Position numbers and translations under genes: made by a program. Source: Rhyzopertha dominica (lineage: Eukaryota; Arthropoda; Insecta; Coleoptera; Bostrichidae). From it: a DNA stretch of 64,000 bases. The stretch lies in contig QCXZ01000041.1 in assembly GCA_025024175.1 (NCBI GenBank), positions 48,107,786 through 48,171,785 on the forward strand, given 5' to 3'. Position 1 is the first letter of the stretch, and each line of letters starts with the position of its first letter. Below are positions 11,411 through 22,885 of the stretch, piece by piece. The notes beneath the pieces are model-generated. The model saw only the letters and a list, made by a program, of their open reading frames with translations. It was not told the DNA's origin and made no database searches.

Positions 11411-13190
11411 GCTGAACACTTTCTGCCAGGCTGTATTTATACCTACTTATATATATAAAAAGACCCAAAACTTTTTTGCTCCCGTAATCTTTAAGGTAGA
11501 TATATTAGTAATTGTTCTGATACAAGCTGTATTAATGCTTGAAATGAGAAATTGATCAAGTGAAAAAGTTAATGCGAATTAAGCATAGAATAAAACGTCA
11601 GGTGTAACAAATGTGTCCCAATGGAATTACAAGTTCTATTTTGCTTGTTTCAATCTTGTTGCCGCGACAAACTGACTTTAAACAGATACCACGTTAAGTG
11701 TATAATAATATTATGTATAATCAATTTCCTTAAACAAGAACAAGTATTTGACAGATGTGGTGTTCTTAATATTCAGGTCAAGCAATAACACGATGTGTAA
11801 GATACACAGATAAATCTGAGCCGCATTCACAAATTAAGACGTAACATTTAAAGCTGATGATTGCTACTGTTTCACTGCATATTACCAATCAACTAGTGAA
11901 CCAGTAGATCTGAAAAATTATATTACTCCAAGACAACAATCCTGTTTTGTTTGAAATATACTCTTCAGAAGAGTGTTAAAAATTTAGGTTAATACAAATG
12001 AAATCTATCAAGAAAGTACCAAAAACAGAAAATATAATTAAGGAGACTATAGTTATATTTGTTATTTAACAATTGCTTTTTATAATATGAGTTTCTTTCC
12101 ACCAATAAAACAATAGAACCTTCATCGTGTTTGAAAGTAAAGTTCACAGAACGTTCGAATTTTTAATAGAAGCACAATAGGTGTACAAAAAAAATATAAA
12201 CAGTTTTAGTGTCCTATATTCAAATTATCCGAGATCCAAGTAATACAAGGATTAACCGACTCTAATAACCCTGTGTATTGCGCAATTTCATAATATGTTT
12301 AAGTTACTGCATCATTATAGTACTACACGATAATTCCAAGTTCATAGAGCGAGAAAACGTTGCATCAAAAAAAGTTAAATAGCGCATTAACTAAACATGA
12401 TTACCGGTTTGAGTGCTGAGTCCGATGATCATCTGAGCAACAAACCATAGAGCACTAGTAGCTGTAAACTCTTAATTTAACACCACACGTTTTTCCAGTC
12501 TACCGACCTGTGCTCGGTCCGGAACAATCAGCGCGAATGCCTCGCTTTACGTATTTTGAGGTTACTTTTAATATACTGTCCATTTGTTTGTATACACAGT
12601 GGCAATTGAGGGGTCAGCATGGCTAAGTTCGAGGTTATTTATTACAATGTGCGTTTCTGTAGAACTGCAGTGAAATATAAATGACATATAGTAAAGTTGT
12701 CAGTAATGAGAGACTTATATACTCGCACTATATGACGTCATCGACAGAATCCCGCCAAGCGAAATTTATCACTTATTTTAAAACTGTCACGAATGACATA
12801 TGCAATCACCTATTCGACTGTACTTGCTCCAGCAACTTCAAATGGATATGCCAAACCGTCCACAATAGCCGACCGCGTTGTTAGTCGCAAATTAGCGCAA
12901 TTAGCTGTGCGGCATAGACGAATGGGGATCGTTAGCCCCGTTTTTTATGTTATTGAAGACATTCGTGAAAGTGAAATACGTCGACACAAATAATATCTGC
13001 ATTCTAGTTTAATTGGTTTCGAGCATGTCTGGAATTCGAACTTGTTTGAACAGCTTGGTATTTGCGATGATTGCGGAGTCTGGTGCAGCAGATGTAAAAT
13101 CGGTGATGAAAATAAACGTGTTCGGAATGATATCAAAGCGGTAGGGGTAGGGGTGATGGTTAACCGATTTACACCTCAAACGAGATGCTA
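11411..13190. other. Stretch without recognisable gene
   Basis: AT-rich and non-coding to about 12,450; GC-richer near 12,480-13,190. The ORFs there (63-78 codons) overlap each other on both strands and carry no motif. Confidence 0.45.
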
Positions 13191-14632
13191 TACAGGATGT
13201 TTCACGAATGATAATAACCCAGACGAAATTAAAACTGCAACCCAAAATACATTCTCATAGCCAATGTGGTTAGTTTACAAAATGGTATTATTTTAAAAAT
13301 AAATTGAGAATCCATGACGGCTATGCGCTATGATTCCTTTCGCTGTATTTATTAAAAGTCAAAATGTATTCAAATGATGAAGAACAGATATGATTTTGAT
13401 TTATGGTGAATGCAAGAAGAATGCTTCCGCTGCTGCCCGTTTATACAGACAACGTTTTCCAAATAGAAAAGATCCTGCCGATACAATTTTCAAGAGACTT
13501 GAATTAACTTTAAGGACAAACTGGCCACCACTGAAAAAGTCAAGAGAAAGAACAGCAACAAGCCCTAACAATGAAGTTAGAGTATTGGAAATGATTGACG
13601 AAAATCCTCATATTAGTCAATGGGTAGTCTCAAGAGCAACCGGTATTAGTCTGTCTTCAGTACACCGAATAATTAAAGACAATCAATTTCATGTGTATCA
13701 CTCGCAATTGGTTCAGGCCTTAAAGGAGACAGATTATCCTAAAAGACTGGCTTTATGTAACTTTTTTCGGAACACCAAAATTTGAATGTGAGATTTTATG
13801 ACAACATTTGCTTCTCAGATGAAGCAAGATTTTCTAATAATGGTGGAGTTAACAAACATAACATCTATTATTATGCGCAAGAAAATCCACGTTGGATTCG
13901 AGAAGGACATTTTCAAACTATCTGCTCGACGGATGTCTGGTGGGGAATACTGGGGAATTAAATTGTTGGGCCTTATTTTTTTCGCGATAGTTTAAACGGC
14001 AATACTTATCTAAATTTTTTAAGATACATTTTACCGGTACTTCTGCAAAATGTGAATTTGCAAGTAAGACAAGATCTATGGTTCCAACAAGATGGTGGCA
14101 CCTGCGCATTATCATAGAATAGTGCGAAATAATCTTGATTTGGTTTTGCCTAACCGATGGATAGGAAGAGGTTCAATTAATCCTTGGCCACCGAGAAGCC
14201 CGGACCTTACTCCTTTGGATTTTTTTCTGTGGGGAATGGTAAAAGAGCAAGTATACCAAACGCCAATTGAAAGTGTAGAACATTTAGAAAATAAAATACG
14301 TGATGCATGTAGATCCATCACTCCAGAAATGTTAATGCATGTTAAGAGATCGTTTTGGGCACGAATCCAAGCTTGCGAAAACAGCGGACTTTGAGCATTT
14401 ATTACATTAATGTTATTGAATAAACATTTTTCAAAAATAAATTTTGTTTTACAATACCGAAATTACTTAAAGCAAATGATTGAATTTTTGTCAAAATTTA
14501 CGAATTTATACAGCTCTCTACGTTTTATATTTTTTAAGACGATGAACAATTATCAATGTTACCTCTGCAAATGTATTTTGGGTTGCATTTTTGATTTCGT
14601 CAGGGTCATTATCATTCGTGAAACATCCTGTA
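13191..14632 (+). mobile_element. Family 1 copy C (1.44 kb, the longest copy)
   Basis: TA-flanked with full inverted ends (TACAGGATGTTTCACGAATG at left, its complement at right, about 62 bp). It retains the helix-turn-helix region, all three catalytic blocks and the C-terminus, so it is the best guide to the family. Damage is limited to small indels. Confidence 0.9.
13364..14410 (+). pseudogene. Family 1 transposase, broken by small indels (copy C)
   Basis: The longest open piece (13390-13785, 131 codons) carries the N-terminal DNA-binding half: GECKKNASAAARLYRQRFPN, FKRLELTLRTNWPPLKKSRE, then SRATGISLSSVHRIIKDNQF, a second helix-turn-helix. The catalytic half is split among frames: SDEARF-type block near 13820, FQQDGG near 14085-14102, then RWIGRGSINPWPPRSPDLTP LDFFLWG at about 14155-14235. 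Counting from QQD to LDF gives 41 residues, the spacing of the rosa-like DD41D group (family knowledge). The C-terminus has ITPEMLMHVKRSFWARIQA. One-base losses near 13381 and 13770 and a change near 14100 explain the frames. Around 345 codons if whole. Confidence 0.9.
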
Positions 14633-16232
14633 TAGCTGTCGATTCATTCGATTGTGTCAATGATATAGCGTTTGAAATGGTATAGATACAACGTGATTTT
14701 TAAAGGGATGCCTTAAATTAAACTACAGCATCTCAACAAAATACTAAAGCAATATATCGGTAGTGTAATTAATTTTCTTAAAACTTTTCTTAAAATTTCC
14801 AAAATCCGGACCCCATTCAGCGTCACTGACTACCAAAACAAACACAATCATTAGGGTAAAAAACTTATCAATTTCATGCGCATGTACATAGGAATAGATC
14901 AATACAGAACAAACGCAAAAACACATAGATTCATCACAAAAAGTGCTAAAAATGCAGTCCATTATTGTCCACACCAGCTTGTACTTGACGCATTGGGGAA
15001 ACTCGCACTTGACCGTTTATCGAATATAACCTGACCTAACCTGACCTGACCTATCGCAACCTGGTAACACTATAAATGGTCTCTTAACTTACAAACCATC
15101 CTGAAAACAAAAAAAAAACGAAACTTGCCATTTTTCTTAAAAATGTTATGAAGTATTATGGGTTTCAACAGAGACATCTATAGTCCAATACGCTTTCGTT
15201 GTGGTTGTTTGACAGACACGACAAAAAATTCCAAAGCAACCTACCCAACCCTACAAGCTTAATTTCTCCAATGAGATTCTCCCTTAGGTGTATATCGTAA
15301 TCTTGTGCAGTACCATGTGCGCTGACAACATAATTACCAAGCAGACGGAAGTCTCTTAAATCTTTCAAAATGTGCAATATCTCGACATAGTAAAGTATGT
15401 GTACAGGAGGTCTTGCGTTTATTACTACTGCTAAAAGTCTAATCGCAGTAATAAAAGTTATATCTTTATAGTTCACAAACCGTTAATTGCAAGCCGTGTC
15501 CAAATAGAATAGCTCGTTTTACGGCCTACGTTCGTTATGTGTGGAAGCTATTCAAATAGGAACCGGAAATTTACGTGATACAATGCGAGTGTTTGAGGTT
15601 CCCCAAATGTTAGAGGTAACGCCTCGAGGCGTATTTTGTTCTGGTCTAAAGCACAGGTCCTGCCTTCTGTAACTCAAGCCAGAGCGTAACTGTTAAGACT
15701 AGCGATCAAATTAAATCGAGATTCATGTAAACCAAGGAAAAAGAATTATTCTAGGTGCTAAGTAATAAATAAATTTCGAAGGCACTAAAAACTTTAGGTG
15801 ATGGTATATCCAAATGATATGGATATCTCAAAAAGGAAGAGTTGCAGGATTGAAAAAATTGAAGATTTTCCCACTTTTAAAAGTAATTCGTTTGTCACTT
15901 TTGTTCTTAAACTTTGCTTATTCTTCAAGTTTGCTTAATTTACATTAGTCTGTTGTTTAGATTCTTCTAATAAATACACCTCTGTAGAGTGTTGCAAAAC
16001 CGTTGGTGAACCTGACTCTAATAGAAATTGGCCAGATTTCCTCCAATTTGACTTAGTGCCATAATGTTGTGGTAAAATCTAGATATAATTATTATAGTTT
16101 CAAATTGTAGTACTTACACAAGCCAGGAACAATCGATGATTTGATGGACAATGCTAAATTTTGGGAAACTGAGAAGAGTTGAGCTATTGTTTAAAGGCAG
16201 TAACTTACTGTATTAGTCCGGAAGCTTTCTAT
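14633..16232. other. Stretch without recognisable gene
   Basis: AT-rich, non-coding sequence. The only distinctive item is a pentamer run at 15028-15052, listed separately. A 103-codon minus-strand ORF (15165-15476) has no family resemblance I recognise. Confidence 0.45.
15028..15052 (-). repeat. Interstitial TCAGG/TTAGG pentamer run
   Basis: The plus strand reads AACCTGACCTAACCTGACCT then GACCT; on the minus strand this is TCAGG, TCAGG, TTAGG, TCAGG in phase. TTAGG is the ancestral insect telomere repeat and TCAGG replaces it in several beetle groups. With only about five units, this may also be chance. Confidence 0.5.
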
Positions 16233-16814
16233 CTATCTGATCAATCTTTTTCTAATTTTATTCTCTTCTTTGATACGAGTTGTTAACATTAGGTGTCCAT
16301 GAAAACACAAAAACTTTAAAATTGTTATGATCTTGTAAAGCAGATATTTAATATCAAAAGGTTTCATCCTTAAGAACGAATAACAAAAAATAGGTACTTT
16401 ATCCGATGTCTTACTAATATTACTAAAAATTATAGCAGAACTGTGTGCTTTAAAAGCTGGATGGGACAAAAGCCTTTCCAGCAAAATATTCTCTGAATTT
16501 TTACAATTCCTCCAAGAATTGTTAAATTTTTATTTTCTTCTAATGTCTGGGCAAGCTTTGTTACCTGCTAGTAACTTTTTAAACTGCACGGATTCTCGAA
16601 TGCTTGTTAGGAAGCTTATAGAGCGTGCATCTTCATCAGAAATGTAAGTAAAGGTTTGTAAAAAATGAAGGGTACCTCCTATTAAAGTTGTAACTTCGCT
16701 CGCGTTGGAATTATGTGGAGCTCTTCCACTTACTTTTGGAGTGATTCCATTATTGTAATTGTTTGATTCAAAACTGCTCCGAATTTGCTTTACACGTTTG
16801 TAGGAAATAGAGTT
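16233..16814 (-). pseudogene. Unrecognised broken ORF (194 codons, one internal stop)
   Basis: A single minus-strand frame is open from about 16814 to 16530 (94 codons, including ITPKVSGRAPHNSNASEVTT and YISDEDARSISFLTSIRESV) and continues after one TAA to 16233. The later part includes LLERLLSHPAFKAHSSAIIF. Residue use in the first part looks protein-like (mixed, charged, not low-complexity). I do not recognise the family; it could be a decayed transposon ORF or an exon remnant. There is no convincing start codon. Confidence 0.35.
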
Positions 16815-18149
16815 TCAGAAATACAACAAGATACTCATGTTGGTAATTGAAATGATGTCGTTTTAAATCAAAATCCATCAGCAGATTAATAACTCTAGGC
16901 TCAAGCTCCAGTTAGTTATGGTGGCATGTACTCTCCAGGCTTGTATGCGATGCATAATGTTTTCATTCTCGTACTTCTCTGAACAACTGAGTAATTTCAG
17001 ACCGAAGACTTTTCTAAATACCTTAATCTATGTCCACATTGGAACAATAATACTGAGAAGAAACGGGATACAAGAGAAAAAAAGAAATTTATTATGCTCT
17101 CTTGAGTGCGAGTAAGGATCCTAGGGGAAAGTCAACTCCCCAAATCAAATTAATTCGGCTAATTATCATCACGTTTTCCGGAAAACTGTCACGCCTTTGG
17201 TAGCGCCTGCCCATCAGCTAACACCTCATCACGCTCGACGCAATATTACTCGTTATTCGTGGCCCCTCGGATCACAGTAACCTGTGACCAATCGGTAATT
17301 ATGTCTATTCTATTTATATTAGCTGTTCCGTGTAGCTTTTGTTCGGTTAATTCGATTTTTTGTGGGATTTTTCACCAAATTATTCGAGAAATAACCAACG
17401 CCCGGCAGAGACGAGATATCATTGTTGCTTAACGAATATTCGGTTTCGTAAAATGGACAATAGCGCACGGAATCCGCTCAGTCATGGCCGTAAATGCGTT
17501 TATAGGTATCGGAATACGAATGTTTGATAGGTGGAATTTTTAGGATTGCCTTTTCGAGCGCTGCCACTTCGGGATTATAAACAGGGCCATAACACACCGG
17601 TATTGTTTTCACTCCGTCTAGTGTGCATATTTATGGCGGCGGTGGAACATAAAGTCGCGTTTCCTTATTGCAAAAGAAAAGCGAGCTCGCCTCCCAATAT
17701 TTAAATGTTTCGTAATCCGATATTACGCGAGATAACTATTTCAGTTTTGTAAACAGATGTTCGTATACCGGTTGCGTACTATGACTCTGTGCTCTGATAG
17801 TCACGCAGATAAAAAAGAAACCTTTGCCGAGATTAACAGTACTATTTATAGCGGTTTTCTGATCTCCCAAAATGGTATATCTTTTGCGTCAAAAAGGTAT
17901 AAATTCTGCTTTATCTTGTTGTTAAACAAAACTAGAGCATTGCCACTACTCTAAGAATTATAGAATTTCGAGCTTTAATGTTGGTCATCATACGTTGTGG
18001 GAATTTTCCTTTCATCTCTATTTATCAAAAAATCAACGAATATATTTTACTGTTATGGTTTTAAATATTGAAATACTTTTAGCGAGGAGAAGGTTCTTCA
18101 ATTCACTACAGTGTTAAAACTAACTAAACAGAATCCCCGAAACAGAAAT
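16815..18149. other. Stretch without recognisable gene; GC-richer island
   Basis: Positions 17,110-17,730 are GC-richer than the neighbours, with several CG-containing motifs and no open frame above 65 codons. Nothing recognisable on either strand. Confidence 0.45.
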
Positions 18150-19080
18150 TTAGGTAGACCATACATTAGTGGGATCGCATATCTCACTTTCAATTCACTA
18201 AAACACTATTTTCTCAAGTAAAAGATCAAACACCCATGCTAAATACGTCACATGTAATATACTGCATATCTGTAATGATTGTGAAAAGAAATACATTAGA
18301 CACACCTTTAGGTTAGCAAAAAAGAGACAGGACGATCATCTCTACTCGTAATGGAAATTAAAGAACTGGTTTATCAGAACATGTCATCACTAGTGATCAT
18401 CGGATAGATTTTGAGAATGTCAAGATACTTGTAACGGAAAGATCACTTAATAAACGTCTTATTCTAAAAATGATTAATATAATATTTTTGTAAGGAATCT
18501 CTTAACAAACGGACAGATATTGATGGCCTTAATAACTAATATGCATATATACTAGAATTGCACAGATCTAGTAAATCCTGACTAATTCATATTATCTCGA
18601 ATTGCTACTTTCCTTATTAAAAAAGATCAGTCATTATGACTGGTTTTAAATAATTTAAATTTCATTATAGTGTTGTTCTGGAGTGTATTACTTCGTTTAA
18701 CATTACGACAGATTATGTAGATCACGAATCTTTATTCTTCCAAATAAAATGTATCTACTCATCAGTATATATAAAAAACATAAAAGACTTGGGTCTTCAC
18801 AGAAGATGTTTTAAGTCACCTTGCAAAAAATCAACGAAGATTATTTCTGAAATAAATACTTCGTTAATTACTTAGGTTCATATTCTGATAGGGGCACATT
18901 ATTATTTCTGTTCAATTATTCAGTAAGGGAAATTCCTGCTTTGCCCCTCCCCCTTAGACCAAAAGCTGGGTACGCCCATGCCTAAGGTCGTATTAGATTT
19001 AGGTCCTGACGAAGGAATAATAAAGTTTCCGAAAGCTTGACACTCAAAAGAGTCAACTTGTGCTTATTAGACTTCTTAAC
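18150..19080 (+). pseudogene. Penelope-like element relic (GIY-YIG endonuclease end)
   Basis: Two frames give the C-terminal end of a Penelope-like polyprotein. CNDCEKKYIRHTFRLAKKR near 18270-18330 fits the Cys-containing GIY-YIG entry (C..C.K.YIG.T...). It is followed by LSEHVITSDHRIDFENVKIL and ERSLNKRLILKMIN (18370-18480), matching the conserved H..D.....F...KIL...... KR..E pattern. Positions 18995-19075 (CCTGACGAAGGAATAATAAA, then CCGAAAGCTTGACACTC) resemble the 3' non-coding part of such elements. It differs from the J/K family and looks older. RT motifs are not visible. Confidence 0.65.
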
Positions 19081-19266
19081 CCGCTGAGTTTACTACTTTA
19101 TAATTCGATAATGGTCGCAGAAATTTGTATATTCAAAACTTAGATCAGCAGCCTTACATACCAGGCACCATCCTGTGGTGTAGCAATCGCTCGACCAATT
19201 CGAACTCCAGAGAATACTAAAATAGGTTTTTGAGTAAAAAAGCAGATAAGAAAGTTACACATACTG

Positions 19267-19593
19267 TACCGGGTGTTCTAAATTAAGTGCGCACCATTGC
19301 TAACTTTTTTATTATCACAGATACAAAGTCGGTTAAATTGGCAAAGTAATAGTACTTTTTCTACTGATTAAGATGGTGGAAGCAGAAAAACAATTGAACA
19401 TAGCATTTCCGAGAAAATAACAGAAATGTCTTTTATTTTAATGGAACACTCTATATATTTTTCAATAAAAAGTTTGCAAATTATCCATAGAACAAAAATG
19501 TTCCTTTACGATGTAGTCCTAAAATTGAAAATAACCGAATTATTACCATATTTGTCATTTAGACAAGTAGGCTATGTAATTTCTTAAACAAAA
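19267..19593. repeat. Left terminal inverted repeat of element I
   Basis: About 327 bp, mirrored at 20793-21146. It includes the block CTATTTTCTCGG-like sequence and GGTAATAATTCGG-type sequence (in complement) that the right arm carries with an insertion. Unusually long for this superfamily, where ends of about 30 bp are usual. Confidence 0.9.
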
Positions 19594-19646
19594 CGAAATT
19601 TGTTTCCTTATAACGTATTTTATTTTAGCTTAAATAATAAAGAAGC

Positions 19647-20670
19647 TTACATTAGGTGTACGAAAACATCGCCATTTTCTTCAATACATTTTCGGACATT
19701 TTTCAGTACTCGTTGAGTAGTAACTCTAAAAATTGTTCTGCCGTCAATGGATCGTATAATGCGTCTAATACTGTTTTTCAGTTCTTTGACATAACCCCAA
19801 AAGTAAAAATCTAATGGAGTTATGTCAGGAGATCTTGGGGGCAAGGTATAGGACCATCTGTTCCTATCCACCTATCTTCAAAACATCTCTCTAACAGCGC
19901 TCTTACTTCCTGAAGGCGATGGGGAGGGGCTCCATCTTGCTGGAAATATATTTGGGTCCGAGTCTCTAAGTTGATATCATCCAAATAATTTTCGAGTAAT
20001 TCTGAAAGCATGTCGACGTATCTCCTTCCAGTCAATGTGCCTTCATAAAAAATTGGCCCAGTTACTTGTCTGTCCATCAGCCCACACCAAACATTAAGAC
20101 TAAAATGTCCTTGTGGGTTTCTGGGATGAGGAATAAATAAATTTTCACTAGACCAATAATGTTTTTTCGATTTAACATACCCCGATTCGAAAAATTTGCT
20201 TCGTCAGTCCAAAGAACATTCTTTAAAATATTGGGATTATGCATCCACATATCTACCAACCACTGACAAAAAATTAGTCTTCTTGCAGTGTCGCCAGGTA
20301 ATAAAGTTTGCACTGGTCGGTACTTATAAGGTACAAACTTATATTTTCTTAAAATCCTCCAAATTGTGCACAAACTGTAGCCACTATCCCTTACCAAATC
20401 TCTAGTTGAATTATTTTTATTTGCGTCAAAATATGCCAACACATTTATTTCTACTTGTTCATCTATTATAAACTGTTTTGTAGTTCTAGATTTTTCAAAA
20501 ATCCGTTCATTGCTTCTAAACTTTCTGTACAGCTTCAAAAAATACCTCCTATCTGGTTGATCACGATCAGGGTACATTTGACCATATTGCTGAAGTGCTC
20601 GGACACTATTTTTACGGCAAACAAGATACACTTCTAACATATCGCATTTTTCTAAATGAGTAAACGCCAT
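19647..20670 (-). pseudogene. Element I transposase with two frameshifts
   Basis: About 341 codons if whole. The N-terminal part (20670-20077) opens MAFTHLEKCDMLEVYLVCRK and has two DNA-binding segments (ALQQYGQMYPDRDQPDRRYF; STRDLVRDSGYSLCTIWRIL). It then reads LKNVLWTDEANFSNRGMLNR, holding the first catalytic Asp. A one-base shift near 20160 and a missing G near 19838 (CCTTGCCCCCAAGATCT) move the rest. The later blocks are TQIYFQQDGAPPHRLQEV (second Asp) and PPRSPDITPLDFYFWGYVKE (third). Correcting the shift on paper gives 41 residues between the last two Asp, so it shares the DD41D layout with Family 1 but is a distinct family. The terminal ENGDVFVHLM is intact. Confidence 0.9.
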
Positions 20671-20792
20671 TTCCTACTAACTAATTAACTAACTTCTTAA
20701 CTAACTAGCTCCAAAAACACGTCTAATACGAAAAATTACACCAAATGATTGATTCTGACACAATAATAAGTCTCTGACAGATCGTATAAAGC

Positions 20793-21146
20793 TTTTGTTT
20801 AAGAAATTACATAGCCTACTTGTCTAAATGACAAACATGGTAATAAGATAATATTTTGTCAGATAGATCGCTTATCGGTTATTTTCAATTTTAGGACTAC
20901 ATTGTAAAGGAACATTTTTGTTCTATGGACAATTTGCAAACTTTTTATTGAAAAATATATAGGGTGTTCCATTAAAATAAAAGACATTTCTTTTATTTTC
21001 TCGGAAATGCTATGTTCAATTGTTTTTCTGCTTCCACCATCTTAATCAGTAGAAAAAGTACTATTGCTTTGCCAATTTAACCGACTTTGTATCTATGATA
21101 ATAAAAAAGTTAGCAATGGTGCGCACTTAATTTAGAACACCCGGTA
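20793..21146. repeat. Right terminal inverted repeat of element I, with insertion
   Basis: Complement of the left repeat, ending TTAGAACACCCGGTA at a TA. It differs mainly by the extra block 20847-20874 between GGTAATAA and TCGGTTATTTTC. Confidence 0.9.
20847..20874. repeat. 28-bp Penelope tip inserted in the repeat arm
   Basis: GATAATATTTTGTCAGATAG followed by ATCGCTTA matches the outermost bases of the J-type Penelope terminus (GATAATATTTTGTCGGATAG, ATCGCTGT) with about two differences. The mirror position in the left arm lacks it. Confidence 0.8.
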
Positions 21147-22885
21147 CACAAGTCCAAATTCTTCATCTGGACGTCCATTTTAGCATGGAAGGGTACACAA
21201 AGTGCAGTCCGTATAAAATTACAGAGGTGCTTTGCCAACTACGCAAAAACGACCTCTGGCAATTCAAGCAGTTACTTTCTTCCAGCAAAACGAACAATTT
21301 TCGCGCATTTGCGTTTATGACCATCGACTACAAGCCATTAACCGTACTCCGAAACCGGCACACAACCTTGTCCGTAAATAATCTAAATATTTCCTGCGAC
21401 TGAATACTCCCAACTGGAATTTTCAGTGCGAATTTACAAAACTGCGTGGAACCGGTTTGCTGACCGACAACGAGTCGCATTTTAGATTTTTCCTTATCTG
21501 GAGCATAAACAAGGAGTATGTAAATGATTGGAAATGATTAAAATCCATTAGCTGGTTAATAATGTCTTCAATTATCGGCGTTCGCCCCGCCACGTTAGGC
21601 CGGGCGCGTGAAATAAGAACACAGCGCAAGAGTCTGGACAGGAACATATTGTGATGTTTGTAGCTCCGGTAATTCAACAATAGAACAATAGGGAACGGGG
21701 AAACGAAGATATATGTAACAATTTCCCCGCAGATTGTTTTACATGGTCGAGGTGTCCGGCGTTTGTTAGGGAAAGAGATGTTTATATTTTTACGCGATCG
21801 GACCGTACAACTCGAACAAGCGATTGGATTTGTTCAGTAATTTACCTCCAGCGTTCCTGCATTGGTTTACGCTGGGAACAGACGCACGGAAACAATGCTA
21901 ATAATAGAATTAAGGAATAAGTAAATGTGTTCGGGTGACGAAATTGGTAACTTGTCAATTATATTTCACTGAGAAAGAGCACTAAGTCAGTTCATTCTAA
22001 AATTCGTTCACGGATAGTATGTAAAATATACAGTGTCAATAAAGTAAAGCACAAAATTTAAAATAAGGGTTAGTTCCGAAAATTCGGGAAAAAAACGCTG
22101 AAATAAGCAACTTAAGATTTAAAAAGAGATTTATTTTGAAATGACTGAAACAGAAAAGTCTGTAACTATGGCGAAGATGCAGCATCGTCAGTTTTTTATG
22201 TATCGAAAGATGGTCACCACTAGAAAAATGATTATTCAACATGTTTCCCAAATAAAAGGATATGCGTTATCAGGTGACTGTACAGAAATAAAGTGGCACT
22301 CCTACAATCAGCTGTTGTCAAACTGAATCCTGGACTCCGAAAATTGTTCGTTGATGTGGGTATGTGCTAAGCTAAGGAATTTTGTGATGCTGTGGGTTAG
22401 GGGACAAAAAAAAGCCTAGGTAATTTGTTTTGCGACACGCGTCGAAGCCTCCCGCCACCGTTATTTCGCGTTTGGAATATCCTTCCCTTATATTGAGGAA
22501 CCTTTGGCCTATGTTTTGTTTCAACTTCGCCATAAGCATAATAATGGATTACCCGACCATGAAATAGGACATCTGTACATTATTGAGAACTTTTAAAGAA
22601 CTTTTAAAAAATGATAGACAGGTGGATGTGGGGCATAAAAAAAGATTAAATCGTGAATGAAAAAATTCACAGCAGTTTGTGGTTCTTGGAAAACTTGGCC
22701 CGTAAGAATCCCGAATTTCCGGGGGGAAATGGCTGATTCGCCAATATAATTATCAATTAAGTAATTATATAATTTATAGCTTGTCACACTTTGGTTAAAT
22801 GCTCATTAAGTCAAAAACAAAATCTGATACTTCTTCGGGTTTTAAATATACCAACCCGAAAACGCAATTTAAACATTTTCTTATA
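21147..22885. other. Stretch without recognisable gene
   Basis: GC-richer near 21,400-21,760, otherwise AT-rich. Small ORFs (61-85 codons) have no motif. No repeat shared with the rest of the window was noticed. Confidence 0.45.

Larger units (their letters stand above)
19267..21146 (-). mobile_element. Element I: Tc1/mariner superfamily with TIRs of about 330-350 bp
   Basis: TA-flanked, 1880 bp. The left repeat 19267-19593 begins TACCGGGTGTTCTAAATTAA. The right repeat 20793-21146 is its complement, nearly identical over its whole length (GTGCGCACCATTGCTAAC and so on). The two arms differ in length because a 28-bp Penelope tip sits in the right arm (20847-20874). The gene between is on the minus strand. 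Confidence 0.95.
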
